Position numbers and translations under genes: made by a program
Shown here: positions 47,901-59,017 of the stretch, one piece after another
Numbering within the stretch: the stretch's first letter is position 1
How the letters are laid out: each line of letters begins with the position of its first letter
Assembly: GCA_963383645.1 (NCBI GenBank)
Contig: OY726567.1
Span: 65,748,552-65,812,551 of the forward strand
Direction: 5' to 3'
DNA length: 64,000 bases
DNA from: Muscardinus avellanarius
Lineage: Eukaryota; Chordata; Mammalia; Rodentia; Gliridae
The notes under the pieces: model-generated
The model's database searches: none
What the model saw: the letters and a program-made list of their open reading frames with translations, nothing else
Told to the model about the DNA's origin: nothing

Positions 47901-49732
47901 GTGCCCTGAGAAAGAAAAGCAGGGTGGCAAAGACTCATGTACCCTAGCTGTGAAGATGAGGCACACCTGTCTCTTTTTCACAAGCTTAAGTGTAGCTGGA
48001 AATCCTTACACTAACCTTCAGTTCTAGAATCCACCGTGAGCAACGGGAAACCCATGGCTCATAGAAAGACTCTAAAGATGCCGGGCATGGTGGGGCATGC
48101 TTGTAATCCCAGCATTAGGGAGGCTGAGACAGGAGGGTCGCAATTCACGGACAGCCTCGGCTACTTAGTGAGGCCCTGTTTCAAAATAAAGAATAAAAAA
48201 TAGGGCTGGATGCCGGGCGTGGTGGCCCACGCTTGTAATCCCAGCATTCGGAAGGCTGAGACCAGAGAATCGCTGTTTGCGGACAGCCTCAACTACTTAG
48301 GGAGGCCCTCTGCGACTTAGTGAGACCCTGTTTCAAAATAAATAATTTTTAAAAATAGGGCAGGGGGTGTGGCTTGGAGGTCAAATGTCCCTGGGTTCCA
48401 TCCCCAATAAAAAAAAAAAAAAAAAAGGACTGGAGGTATAGCTCAAAGGTAGAATGCCCCTGGGTTCCATCCCCAATACTGCAAAAAAAAAAAAAAAATT
48501 TTTTTTTAATTTAAAAAAGAAAAGCCGGGCATGGTGGCGCACGCTTGTAATCCCCACGCTCGGGAGGCTGAGACAGGAGGATCGCACGGGTTCAAAGCCA
48601 GCCTCAGCTACTTAGTGAGGCTCTCAGCAACTTAGTGAGACCCTGTTTCCAAATAAAATATATATTTTTTAAAAAAAGGTCTGGGAGTATAGCCCAGAAG
48701 TAGAAAGCCTCTGGGTTCCACCCCCAGTACTACCAAAAAAAAAAAAAAGACTCTAAAGAACTGTATCATGAGCCTTGCTTTTATGTCATGTGCATACCTC
48801 CCTCTATTTGGAGGGAGAAGATGAGACTTGTGGCAGAAGAAAGCAATTGCTGCCCGTTGTACAAGGTGAAGTCCTTCATCTCTTCCATCGACCTCTCCAA
48901 GAAGCTAGCAGAGAAATGGCAAAAGAAAATGTGGGCGTTCTACCTCTGAGCTACATCCCCAGCTCTTTTGATTCCGAAACAGCGTCTAGCTATGTTGCCG
49001 GAGGAGTCTCACTAAGTTGACCCCTCAAACCCTCGATCCTCCTGTCTAAGCCTCCCAAGTATGGGGAGCACAGGTGTGAGCTACCACACCTAGCAAACTT
49101 TCTTAAATTTACCGAAAATTTTCCCCTACTTACTTATTTCCCAGGTACCAACAGGTATCTAACTTCTGTCATCTGTGAGAAGAACACACATCGTTGTGTG
49201 AAGTTAGGACGGTTTGGAGGAGAAAATTTAGAGTCCCGGACATAGAGAGGTGTCACAGAAACACGCGTAGGCAGTCAGTGAGACCAGCAAGTGAAGCGAG
49301 AAGGGAGAGAGAACACACCTCCCCGTGGCCACCTCTTCCTCACGGCTTGCACACCAGGGAGCTGGTGCTAGTGAGCCAGTGGGCTCCTGCGGAGGGGTCT
49401 CAGGGGGCCACATTTTGGCAAGCAGACAGGGATAGGGGCCTCTATTTCAGGGTTCTGGCGTTGGGATGGAATGGAACGCGACCAACAGTCATCCATCTCT
49501 TTCATTTATGTCTCTAGACTCCGGGCATGGGGATTACACCGTGGGGAACTCCATCCGGATGGGTGTGGCTGGACTGGTCCTCGTGGCCCTCCTGGCGGTA
49601 CTAGCTGAAAATTGGCACAGCCGCAGGGCACCGCACGAGGAGGGCTGGCAGGACCTGGCTGGACCTAGCTGGAGCTCACACAAGTGCCACATGGAGGACA
49701 CCTTCGGGCTAACCCCTAGGGGTGGCAGGTGA
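41014..49732 (+). CDS. FCAR: FCAR, Fc receptor for IgA (CD89), complete
   Basis: Five exons with canonical splice sites (34, 36, 285, 285, 215 nt) join to 284 codons; human FCAR has 287. The product is a myeloid surface receptor for IgA. Signal peptide MAPLKATLLCLVLCLGQRIQ; Ig domain 1 starting GDFPIPIISAV; Ig domain 2 starting GLYDKPFLSSDQ; short stalk; membrane helix with Arg at about residue 227 (NSIRMGVAGLVLVALL), the FcR-gamma docking residue; tail of about 40 residues without tyrosine motifs. All Ig cysteines are present. No stop or frameshift is seen. The introns are full of SINEs. FCAR is absent from mouse but present in rat and many mammals. The start is the only ATG with a leader. 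Loop residues that bind IgA in human differ (see findings). Confidence 0.93.
41416..41451 (+). CDS. FCAR: FCAR leader exon 2
   Basis: 36 nt between TTTCCAG and GTAAGA, read VLCLGQRIQAQQ, nearly the human text. The cleavage site probably lies near its end. Confidence 0.93.
41640..42980. mobile_element. SINE cluster in FCAR intron 2, first part
   Basis: A minus SINE (41,640-41,735 and 41,925-42,055) is split by a minus subfamily B SINE (41,735-41,925). Another minus SINE lies at 42,070-42,275. A plus SINE (42,515-42,600 and 42,836-42,975) is split by a minus SINE (42,620-42,835). Single-copy intron DNA follows to 43,440. Confidence 0.8.
43440..45225. mobile_element. SINE and microsatellite cluster in FCAR intron 2, second part
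   Basis: A minus subfamily B SINE (43,440-43,635) has the target duplication GACCTTAATTTCTTT. An old plus B1 scrap is at 43,800-43,880, (GT)n at 43,883-43,930, a minus SINE at 43,940-44,090, a purine tract of GAAA/GGAA repeats at 44,160-44,330, plus SINEs at 44,370-44,575, 44,680-44,865 and 45,005-45,222, and (CA)n at 44,946-44,984. Confidence 0.78.
45273..45557 (+). CDS. FCAR: FCAR Ig domain 1 exon
   Basis: 285 nt between CTTCCAG and GTAAGG. Cysteines in VKILCHG and CYRCQYR; ends LSGPLELVVT. A SINE ends only about 60 bp before its acceptor. In the FG loop the text after QYR is KEYN. Confidence 0.93.
45600..47230. mobile_element. Repeats in FCAR intron 3
   Basis: A minus SINE (45,625-45,812) leads into a minus L1 3' end (45,812-45,985) joined to a plus L1 ORF2-end piece (45,985-46,110), another 5'-inverted L1. 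Plus SINEs or parts lie at 46,125-46,335, 46,340-46,410, 46,445-46,650 and 47,043-47,225. A minus subfamily B SINE at 46,810-46,987 has the target duplication CTCATGCAAATTTT. Confidence 0.7.
47551..47835 (+). CDS. FCAR: FCAR Ig domain 2 exon
   Basis: 285 nt between TGTGTCAG and GTAGGT, one codon shorter than in human. It contains HIPFDRFSLVKEGE and YRCYGWHSNRPYVWSAPS. Open throughout. Confidence 0.93.
48075..49105. mobile_element. SINE cluster in FCAR intron 4
   Basis: Plus SINEs at 48,080-48,205 (truncated by the next), 48,210-48,425, 48,425-48,480 (ID half) and 48,520-48,745, and a minus element at 48,930-49,100. Single-copy intron DNA from 49,105 to 49,517 shows no further exon. Confidence 0.72.
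49518..49732 (+). CDS. FCAR: FCAR stalk, membrane and tail exon
   Basis: 215 nt after TCTCTAG: stalk DSGHGDYTVG, membrane helix from IRMGVAGLVL, then ENWHSRRAPHEEGWQ and a tail ending GRGGR-like LTPRGGR and TGA. It parallels the LILRA last exon at 24,022, reflecting common ancestry. Confidence 0.92.
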
Positions 49733-49934
49733 ATACCCAGAGCTGCGGGGGATGTGTGGGACCTGCACAGAGACTCAGCAAGAAAGAGGCGCCGAGAGTT
49801 TGTGTCCTTCTCACAACAAGACAGAGCGCTTTCTTAGGCAGATGCACTACTATTTGCACTCTGTCTTTCTGAACATTAGCTGCAATTTCTTCTCTTCATC
49901 TGTCTTCTGGTTTCGTAGAGATTTAGTTTATTTA

Positions 49935-49935
<1 letters not shown>
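49733..49935 (+). other. FCAR 3' flank, probable 3'UTR
   Basis: Single-copy sequence after the stop. No AATAAA is present before the (GT)n run at 49,938, so the poly(A) site is not identified. Confidence 0.4.
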
Positions 49936-49988
<53 letters not shown>

Positions 49989-50011
49989 GGATTAAACCCA
50001 GGGGCATATTT

Positions 50012-50042
<31 letters not shown>

Positions 50043-52050
50043 TTTTTGGTGGTACTGGGAGTGGAACCCAGGGGCTTTCTACCTCCGAGCTCTATCTCCA
50101 GTCCTATTTTTTATTCTTTATTTTGAAACAGGGTCTCACTAAATTGCAGAAGGTCTCACTAAGCAGCCGAGGCTGTCCGCGAACCGCAATCCACCTGTCT
50201 AAGCCTCCTAAGTACTGGGATTACAAGCATGCGCCACTACACCCAGTTTGTTTTTGGTTTTTGATTGAACCCAGGGGCTCTACCTCCAAGCCACACTCTC
50301 AGTCCTATTTTATTTTTATTTTGAAAAAAGTTCTTGCTAAGTTGCCGAGAGTCTTGCTGAGTAGCAGAGGCTGAGCTCAAACCTGAGATCCTCCTGTCGG
50401 AGCCTCCCAAGTACTGGGATTGTAGGCATAGCTACCATGTCCAGCTTGCTCTCTTAATTTCTCTTATTTTAATGTTCTTTAAATATGCCTCCACTAGCCG
50501 GGCGTGGTGGTGCACGCTTGTAATCCCAGCACTGGGAGGCTGAGACAGGAGGATCACACAGGTTCAAAGCCAGCGTCAGCTACTTAGTGAGGCTCTCAGC
50601 AACTTAGTGAGACCCTGTTTCCAAATAAAGTATAAAATAGGTCTGGGAGTATAGCCCGGAGGTAGAAAGCCCCTGGGTTCCACTCCCAGTACCACCAAAA
50701 ATAAATAAAAATAAATAAATAAATGAATAAATAAATAAATAAATAAATATGCCTCCACTAAATATATGTAATTAATAAGCCGGCTGAAAACAGTCACCCC
50801 CACCCCCACACACACACACTTGGTCTTTAAGGTATCTCTTTTATCTATCTATCACTTCAATAAATAACTGCAAAAAATGGAAGTTATACTTTTTTATTTT
50901 TTGCGGGTCTGGGGATGGAACCCAGGGTCATTTGACCTCCGAACTACACCCCCTGCCCATTTTTTATTCTTTATTTTGAAACCGGGTCTCACTGAGTTGC
51001 AGAGGGCCTCCCTAAGTAGCTGAGGCTGTCCGCGAACCGCAATCCTCCAGGTCTCAGCCCCCCTGAATGCTGGTATTACAAGTGTGCGTCACCATGCCCG
51101 GCGGAAGTTATACTTTTCTGTGGGTGTTATTCACATTAAACAACCTTTTTCTGGGTGCAGAGTTTCATTTTGCAAGAGGAAAAGTCTGGGAGATCTGTTT
51201 TATAACAAGGTGAGCACACATAACACTACTCAACTGTGCACTTGACTGTAATGTCCTGTGTATTTCAAAGACCTACAGGAAAAATTCTGAACGTTTTCAT
51301 GTCACAGGAGTGATAAATATTTGAGGAGATATATTTAACCTGACTTAAACATTCCACAGTAAATGTGTATCAAAATATCATCATACTGGCCGGGCGTGGT
51401 GGCACACGCTTGTCATCCCCGTGCTTGGGAGGCAGAGACAGGTGGATCACACAGGTTCGTAGTCAGCCGCGCTGGCTTAAGAGACCCTGTTTCCAAATAA
51501 ATAAAAATATCATCATACTGTATCCAAAAAATATGAACAATTTTTATACATCAGTTTTGGTTTTTTGTTGTTGTTGTTCTATGGAGGTGGGGTGTACTGA
51601 GGATTGAAGCCCGGGGCATTCTACCTGTAAGCTACACTCTCAGCCCTTTTGGGGTTTTTTTTAATTTTAAAACAAGGTCTTGCTAAATTGTTAAAGGTCT
51701 CTCTAAGTTGCTGAGACTGACCTCAAACCTGCCATTCTGCTGTTTAAGCCTCCCAAGTACTGAAATTATAGGCATGCCGGGCGTGGTGGCGCACGCTTGT
51801 AATCCCCGCGCTTGGGAGGCAGAGACAGGAGGATCATGCAGGTTCGAAGCCAGCCGCGTGCGCTGGCTTAGGAGACCCTGTTTCCAAATAAAAATGTAAA
51901 AAAATAGGTCTGGGAGTGTAGCCCGGAGGTAGAAGGGCTTCCAGGAACCCCAGTACCACCAGAAAGAAAGGAAGGAAGGAAGGAAGGAAGGAAGGAAGGA
52001 AGGAAGGAAAGAAATTATAGGCATGCACCACCATGCCTGGCTTTTATGTA
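49936..52050. mobile_element. Intergenic SINE cluster
   Basis: (GT)n 49,938-49,981 and (TTTA)n 50,008-50,045; minus SINEs 50,045-50,250, 50,250-50,450 and 50,900-51,105; plus SINEs 50,493-50,700 and 51,388-51,505. A minus SINE (51,590-51,775 and 52,012-52,045) is split by a plus subfamily B SINE (51,775-51,960) tailed by (AAGG)n. 51,110-51,385 shows nothing. Confidence 0.72.
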
Positions 52051-53580
52051 TCCATTTTAAAATGAAATTAATTTAAATTTTAAAAGCGGTTAAGGTGGTA
52101 AATTTTATGTTTTCTTTATCACAACTGCTAAAAGTACTTTGTGGTTTATATAGAGAAAATAGACTAGCGGTTGCCCAAAGCCGAGAGTAGTTGTATAGAC
52201 TGCCTGTGACAAAAACATTCTAAAATTAGATTGTGGTAATGGCTTCACCAACTCTGAATATGCAGCTTAAACCATTGCGTTATGAACTTTAAATGGGTAT
52301 ATTGTATATATGTATTTATATATACACACATACATATGTGTAGCTGAGAGTATAGCTCAGAGGTAGAATGTCCTTGGGCTCAATCTCCAGTACCACCCCC
52401 CATTATAGAACAAAAATCCAAAACTGATACATAAAAATTGTCTACATTTATGGGATACAGGATGATAATGTTTGATACATATTTACATTGAGCAATGTTT
52501 AAATCATGCTAAATATATCTCCTCATATATATATATACACAAATATATCCATATACATATATACAAATATATCCATATATAATATATATACATATATATG
52601 TGTATATGTATATGTGTGTATATATATACATATATATAATATATATTTGTGTCTATGTGTGGTAATATGGATTGAACCCAGAGGCATTCTACCTCTTAGC
52701 TATACCCCCAGCCCAATTTTTTTTTTTAATTTGGAAAAAGGGTCTTGCTAAGTTGCGCTATCTATTTTAAAGTATAGAGCCTGGTGTAGTGATCACACTT
52801 GGAGTCCCAGCTACTCAGGAGGCTGAGGCAGGAGGATTTAACATTCTAGGCTAGCCTGGGAAACAAGATAAAAAATAAATAAATAAAAGGAGCTGTGTAT
52901 ATAGCTCAGTGGTAGAGTGCTTCCTAGCATGTCTGAGACCCTGGTTCAATTCCCAGGACTGGGAAGTGGGGCTGTAATGAGTAAAGACAGAAGGAAGGAG
53001 ATAGAAGTTAGAAAAATTACCAGTAAATATCACTGTAATAACTGCTACAGTCAAGAGTCCCCAATATAGGCTAAAATGAATGAATGAAAATTTAAGGAAG
53101 GTGAGCCAGGCGTGGTGGCACACACTTGTAATCCCAGCATTTGGGAGGCTGAGACCGGAGGATCACAGTTCGAAGACAGCCTCAGCTACTTAGTGAGGCC
53201 CTCTGCAACTCAGTGATACCCCTTTTTTTTTTTAAAATAAAGAATAAAAAATAAGGCTGAAGGGGTAGAATACCCCTTGTTCCATCCCCGGTACCTTAAA
53301 AAATTAAGGAAGAAAACAATATTTACATAGTTTCAAAGTATCTCCCTCAAATATGTATGAACTACAAGAAGAAAAATTAGTAACTTTTACAATGAAGAAA
53401 CCTGGCATATACCTCCTTAACTACGAGATCAAGGTTATCAAGAGTGATAAGACAAACTGGCCCCTTGTCATCTCTGTCGCAATGCCCTGAGAAGACATAC
53501 GACCTCTTCCAAACACCCACAGTCCAGTGTCATCATGAGAGCTACCAGACAGACCTACTTTGAGGGCATCTCTTTTTGTG
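52051..53580. other. Intergenic DNA with AT repeats and SINEs
   Basis: A (TA)-rich repeat lies at 52,505-52,645. SINE pieces: plus 52,335-52,400, minus 52,655-52,760, plus 52,780-52,970 (an older type whose ID half keeps the classic 'agctcagtggtagagtgctt'), plus 53,100-53,300. No gene is seen. Confidence 0.55.
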
Positions 53581-54532
53581 TGTGGCACTGGGGATTGAAT
53601 CCCAGGGCATTCTACCTCGAAGCTACACCCCAAGCCCTATTTTATTTTTATTTGGAAACAGGGACTCACTAGGTTGATGAGTCTCGCTACTTGTTGAGGC
53701 TGTCCTTGAACCTGTCATCCTCCTGTCTCAGCCACCCATGTACTAGAATGACAAGTGTGTGCCACCACGCCCAGAGAGGGCATTTTATAAATACCCATCC
53801 TGTTCTCTTCAAAAGCTTTCAGTTCGTGAAATACTGAAGAACTGCTACAGACTGGAGGAGATGAAAGAGAAATAAAATTAAATGTAATATGAGCCGGACA
53901 TGATGGAACATGCCTATAATCCCATTACTTGGGAGGCTGAGATAGGGGGATCATAGGTTTGAGGATGGCCTCAGCAAGTAGTGAGACTCTCATCAGCTTA
54001 GCGAGATCCTATTTCAAAAAATAAACATAGTTGGGGGGGGTGGCGCACACTTGTAATCGCAGCATTTGGGAGGCTGAGACAGGAGGATGGCGGTTTGCGG
54101 CCAGCCTCAGCTACTTAGTGAGGCCCTTTGCAACTCGGTGAAATCCTGTTTCAAAATAAAGGATAAAAAAGAGGGCAAGGGGTGTGGCTAAAAGGTAGAA
54201 TGCCCCCTGGGTTCCATCCCCAGCACCACAAAAAAGTAAATAAAATAAAATAAAATAAATATAAAATTGGGTTGAGAATTGGGCGTGGTGGCACATGCTT
54301 GTAATCCCAGTACTTGAGAGGTTGAGACAGGAGGATTGCTATTTGCGGAGAGCCTCAGCTATTTAGTAAGGCCCTCTGCAACTTCGTGAGACCTTGTTTC
54401 AAAATAAAGAATAATAATAAAAAAAAAAATAGGGCTGGAGGTGTAGTTCAGAGATAGAATGCCCCTGGTTTCAATCCCCAGTACCAAAAAAAAAAAAAAA
54501 AAAAATCAGGCTGGGGGTGTAGCTTGAAGTGC
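53580..54532. mobile_element. SINE cluster
   Basis: Minus 53,580-53,780; plus 53,890-54,020, 54,030-54,235 and 54,270-54,490, each with its own A-rich tail. The single-copy piece 53,782-53,895 recurs at 55,448-55,553. Confidence 0.7.
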
Positions 54533-55431
54533 TGATGAGGTAGATTAGAAGTAAAATTTTAGGTAGAAACGAGACCCATTGGGAAGAAAAGAAAAAATAT
54601 GATTTTAAAATCTGCAATCTTCAGATTTAGATTAGTAACAGAGCTTGGTTATTCTTAAAAAGCTAGGCCTATACCTTTAAATCATAATGGGCTGGCTCAG
54701 GAAATTCCTGAGGTGATTAAACCTGAGAGACTTTCAACTTTTGTCTGCCTTCAGGAAGATCCCCCCAAAAAAACTTTTATTAAACAGCCCTGCACCCAGG
54801 CTTCATGTCTCTGCTCCCTGGGATTCTTATCTAAAAGGAATTCCCATCTTTTGTGAACCAGAAAGCTTCAAAGAAGGAGCCCACCATCTCATGTGCTCTG
54901 ACCACCCTCTTTCTAGTAAGCCCTATTAATAAAAAATAAAAAAAGTCTAGCCGGGCGTGGTGGCACACGCTTGTAATCCCAGCATTTGGGAGCCTGAGAC
55001 AGGAGGATCGTAGTTCGAGGACAGCCTCAGCTACTTAGTGAGGCCCTTTGCAACTCAGTGAGACCCTGTTTCAAAATAAAGATTAAAAAACAGGGTTGGG
55101 AGTGTGACTCGAAGGTAGAGTGCCCCTGGGTTCCATCCCCAGTACCACAAAGAAAAAAAAAGTCTAGATTTGAGGTGCTCTTGGCCATTTTGGGGCCATA
55201 GGGCCACTTTGGGGGCCATAGGGCCATTTTGGGGCAGCTCATGGACACTCTGAGCAGCATTTTGCAGCTGTCTCTCTCCTTGCAGTCACTCTCATGCTCT
55301 GGGATTGGCCCACGTTTCCCTTGAACATGTATCTTTACTTGAATTAAAACCCTTGCCTTTATCTCTGACTGGCACGTATTGAAATTCTCTTCACCGCGAA
55401 CCCACAGAAGTTATCCTGCTGTCCCATGACA
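54533..55431 (+). mobile_element. Probable solo LTR, family 3, split by a SINE
   Basis: A TG start (TGATGAGGTAGATTAG), a possible CA end, and a 3' part with 'ttgaattaaaacccttgcct' followed by about 80 bp resembling U5 suggest a gammaretrovirus-like LTR. A plus SINE (about 54,952-55,155) interrupts it with the target duplication AAAAAAAGTCTAG. Three imperfect copies of 'ttttggggccatagggcca' lie at 55,185-55,240. No target duplication of the LTR itself was found. Confidence 0.4.
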
Positions 55432-55439
55432 CTACCATA

Positions 55440-55852
55440 AATTAATAAATAAATACCCATCCTGTTTTCTTCAAAAATTTTCTGTTCATGAAAGAACTAC
55501 CGCAGACTGGAGACTTAAAGAGAAATAAAATTAAATGTAATATGAGCCGGATGTGGTGGCGCACACTTGTAATCCCAGTACTTGGGAAGCTGAGACAGGA
55601 GGATCACAAGTTTGAGGCCAGCCTCAGCAACTTAGGGAGACTCTCAGCAACTTAGTGAGACCCTGATTCAAAACAAAACTAAGCCAGGTATGGTGGAGCA
55701 CACCTGTAACCCCAGTGCTTGGGAGACTGAGACAGGAGAATCACAGGTTCAAAGCAAGCCTCGGCAACTTAGTGAGACCTTGTTTCAAAAATAAAATAGA
55801 GCTGGAGGCATATAGCTCAGAGGTACAATGACCCTGGGTTTAATCCCTAGCA

Positions 55853-55899
<47 letters not shown>

Positions 55900-56245
55900 A
55901 AAAAATGGGCTGGGGGTAAAAATGGGCTGGAGGTGTAGCTGGAAGGCAGAAAACCCCTGGGTTCAATCCTCAATACAAGAAGGTGGAGGAGGAGGAGGAG
56001 GAGGAGGAGGAGGAGGAGGAGGAGGAGGAGGAGGAGGCGGCTGCTGCGGCAATGAGGAGCTCAGAACTCCATTAGCCTACATGTTGGGGAAACCAGTAGC
56101 GGCACTGGAACGGAAAAGTGAACAGCGGCGTGTGTTCGTGGGGGATTTTTATACTCATCATCATTTCAAGTCTCACCTTTTAAGTGAAGGGTATGTGCTA
56201 TTTGTACACTTAGAGAGAGTTTTCTTTTTTCTTTTTTTCTTTTTT
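55440..56245. other. Intergenic SINEs, (CA)n and (GGA)n
   Basis: Plus SINE parts at 55,545-55,680, 55,680-55,850 and 55,920-55,980. (CA)n lies at 55,855-55,895. (GGA)n at 55,983-56,037 leads into GC-rich single-copy DNA with a short frame that I do not recognise. Confidence 0.6.
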
Positions 56246-57970
56246 TTTTTCAGTACTGGGAATGGAACCCACAAGCCTTCAACCTCTGAGCTACTGCACC
56301 CCCAGCCGATTTTTTATTTTTATTTTTATTTTTATTTTTTTTTTTGCGGTACTAGTGATTGAACCCAGGGGCATTCTACCGCCAAGCTACATCCCCAGCC
56401 CTATTTTTTATTCTTTATTTTGTTTTTGTTTTTGTTTTGGTGGTGGTACTGGGGTTCCTGGAAGCCCTTCTACCTCCGAGCTACACTCCCAGACCTATTT
56501 TATACTTTTTATTTGTAAACAGGGTCTCTTAAACCAGCGCGGCTGGCTTTGAACCTGCGGGATCCTCCTGTCTCCGCCTCCCAAGCGCGGGGATTACAAG
56601 CGTGCGCCACCACACCCGGCTTTATTCTTTATTTTGAAACAGGGTCTCACTGAGTTGCAAGGGGACTCACTAAGTAACTGAGGCTGTCCGTGAAACACGA
56701 TCCTCCTGTCTCAGCCTCCCGAATGCTGGGATTACAAGCGTGCGCCACCACGCCCAGCTACACTTTGAGAGGATTGATCCTACAAAAGGTATGAGGGGTG
56801 TTCGGATGCCATGTTTGTCTTGCTGACCATGAGCAGGTGTCCACGGCGACCGCATGCATGTCCACCAGGACATGGTATGAGGGAGCAGTTAGTAACTAAT
56901 TTCTCCTCAGGGACAAATAGGGAAATCACCCCATCCTAGGAACAAAAGCTAAACTTAAAACATTTTTTATTAAATTGAGAGCAGGAGTGCTGGCTACCGG
57001 ATGGGCACCGGACAGCATGTTATCTCTAAAGGCCTACGGATGTGGTTTTAGCACCATCAGAGAAAACAGACCTGGTCTACAGCCCACATGATGCAGGCAT
57101 TTTGAACTAAGACCTTTGCAGAGCTCCCATGGTGGAGAAAAAAAAAACATGGGAGGGGGGCAAAAGTCAGTCATTCCCAGGTGAGAAGCCCCGCCCTGAG
57201 GTTACAGTGGACTCTGTGTCTCTGGACCCTGTGTCTCTGAAGCCTACTGTTTTTTTTTTGGGGGGGGGGTAATGTAGATTAAACCTGGGGGCATTCTACA
57301 TCCAAGCGACACCTGCAGCCCTTTTTATTTTTAAATTTTTAATTTTTTAATATTTTTTGTGGTACTGGGGATGGAACCCAAGGGCAATCTACATTCAAGC
57401 TACACTTCCAGTCCTGTTGTTTTGTTTTGTTTTGTTTCTTATTGTTTTTTTGTTTCTTGGTGGTACTGGGGTTCCTGGAAACCCTTCTACCTCTGGGCTA
57501 CACTCCCAGATCTATTTTTATATGTTTTTTTATTTGGAAACAGGGTCTCTTAAGCCAGCGTGGCTGGCTTCGAACCTGCGTGATCCTCCTGTCTCCGCCT
57601 CTCAAACGCGGGGATTACAAGCGTGCGCCACCACGCCTGGCCCCAGTCTTATTTTTTATTCTTTATTTTGAAATAGGGTCTCACTGTGTTGCAGAGGGCC
57701 TCACTAAGTAGCTGAGGCTGTCTGAGAACCACGTGTTCTTCCCGCCTCAGCCTCCCAAATGCTGGGATTACAAGCGTGCACCACCACGCCCAGCTCCTTT
57801 TTATTTTTCTTTAATATACTTCTGTTGGTACATTGAAGTCTCACATCATAATGTATTTCAGAGTGGTAGGAACGTACATGCACACAGCATTTGATGAGGC
57901 CACACACACACCCCTGCTAAATTGCTGAGGCTGGCCTCAAACCTGCAATCCTCCTGTCCCAGCTCTGTTC
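56245..57970. mobile_element. SINE clusters around single-copy intergenic DNA
   Basis: Minus: 56,245-56,310, 56,345-56,440 plus 56,625-56,760 split by subfamily B copy 56,445-56,625; 57,270-57,420 pieces; 57,645-57,800 with subfamily B copy 57,455-57,645. A minus L1 3' end lies at about 57,800-57,905. 56,770-57,245 is single-copy with no gene sign. Confidence 0.7.
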
Positions 57971-58211
57971 TCATCTTTGAGAGCCTTTCAGGCTCTCAGA
58001 CGTGCCCCACCTGGTCTTGCCTCTTCTGCCTCAGAGAGGGGTTCCTCTCTCCCACTGGGACTTCGTCATCACCATCCCCAGTGATTTGTCTGCCAGGGTA
58101 CCCACCGACCTCTCAGCCTAGTCCATCTTCTCATGCCCACAGAGGCGCCCTCCGTAGCTGTTCCCATTTCAAACTAGCTCATTAGTCTGCCCAAAGAAAA
58201 TAGCTCCAAAT
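57971..58211. other. Single-copy intergenic sequence
   Basis: GC-moderate DNA; an 87-codon frame covering it starts inside a SINE and looks accidental. Confidence 0.4.
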
Positions 58212-58253
58212 TGGCCAGCCGAGATGGCGTATGCCTGTAATTCCAGTACTTGG

Positions 58254-58809
58254 TGATGGGGAATGTGTTGGCAGTGGAAAATTGCTTTGGTATTCATTCT
58301 AAAATGTAAAAAATAGTCGGGGCCTGGGTGCTGCGCAGACAGACAGGGAAGGGAGGCAGCTGTTACTAAAAATGATTAGCAAGTACACAAAAGAGTTGTA
58401 GCCCAGGGCCTTCATATTCTAAACACGGTTACCTAATAAATAGCTTCTAGCAGATAAGCTAAAACTCCCCGAGGATGCAGGAGGATGGTACAGGCCTTCC
58501 TCAAAGAGGGAAGATACCATGGGACCCCTGACTTTCTGGTCAAGTAACACATCTTGGTCTTAACAAAGACTTGCACCGGAGAGGAAGGGCGGGCCCACAC
58601 CTGCATCAGCACAGGAAGAAGGCTTTTGGTCCAGCAGGATGGGAGATGGTGACTCCTCGTAATCATATCAAAAGACTTGCACCAGAGATAATGGGCGGGG
58701 CCACACCTAATGGGTCAGGAGCAGATAGAAAGACTATTGGTTAAGCAAGATGGGAGATAATGAATCTATAAAAACTGTTATGTGTTCAAAAACTTCACTC
58801 AACTACGTG

Positions 58810-58876
<67 letters not shown>

Positions 58877-59017
58877 GTAATGCTTTAATAATTCTGTCCC
58901 TTCTTTCTGCCTTTGTAATAATAAAAATTGCTTAAGCTTACAGCAGTATAGTTCTCACTAATTTTTTCTAAACTAGCTAAGAACAAAAACCCGCGCTCGC
59001 CATCTCACACCGTTACA
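58254..59017 (+). mobile_element. Solo LTR, family 4, with duplicated U3 block, inside a SINE
   Basis: A 764-bp element starts TGATGGGG and ends CCGTTACA. It splits a plus SINE exactly: 'ttccagtacttgg' before, 'tttgggaggctgaaac' after, giving a 4-5 bp target duplication (CTTGG/TTTGG). Two direct repeats of about 100 bp begin AAAGACTTGCACC (58,566 and 58,672); each holds a GGGCGGG Sp1-type box and a 'aagatgggagat'-like end. A TATAAAAAC box (58,766) and a downstream AATAAAAATT (58,920) give sense orientation +. A long (TC)n run lies between (58,808-58,873). Confidence 0.75.

Noticed and set aside
47631..47981. 116-codon minus-strand frame across FCAR Ig domain 2
   Set aside because: It is antisense to an exon with clear splice sites and homology.
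52895..52965. tRNA-like sequence with A and B boxes as a tRNA gene
   Set aside because: It is the ID half of a SINE, joined to a B1-like left half and an A-rich tail. The same holds for dozens of similar stretches.
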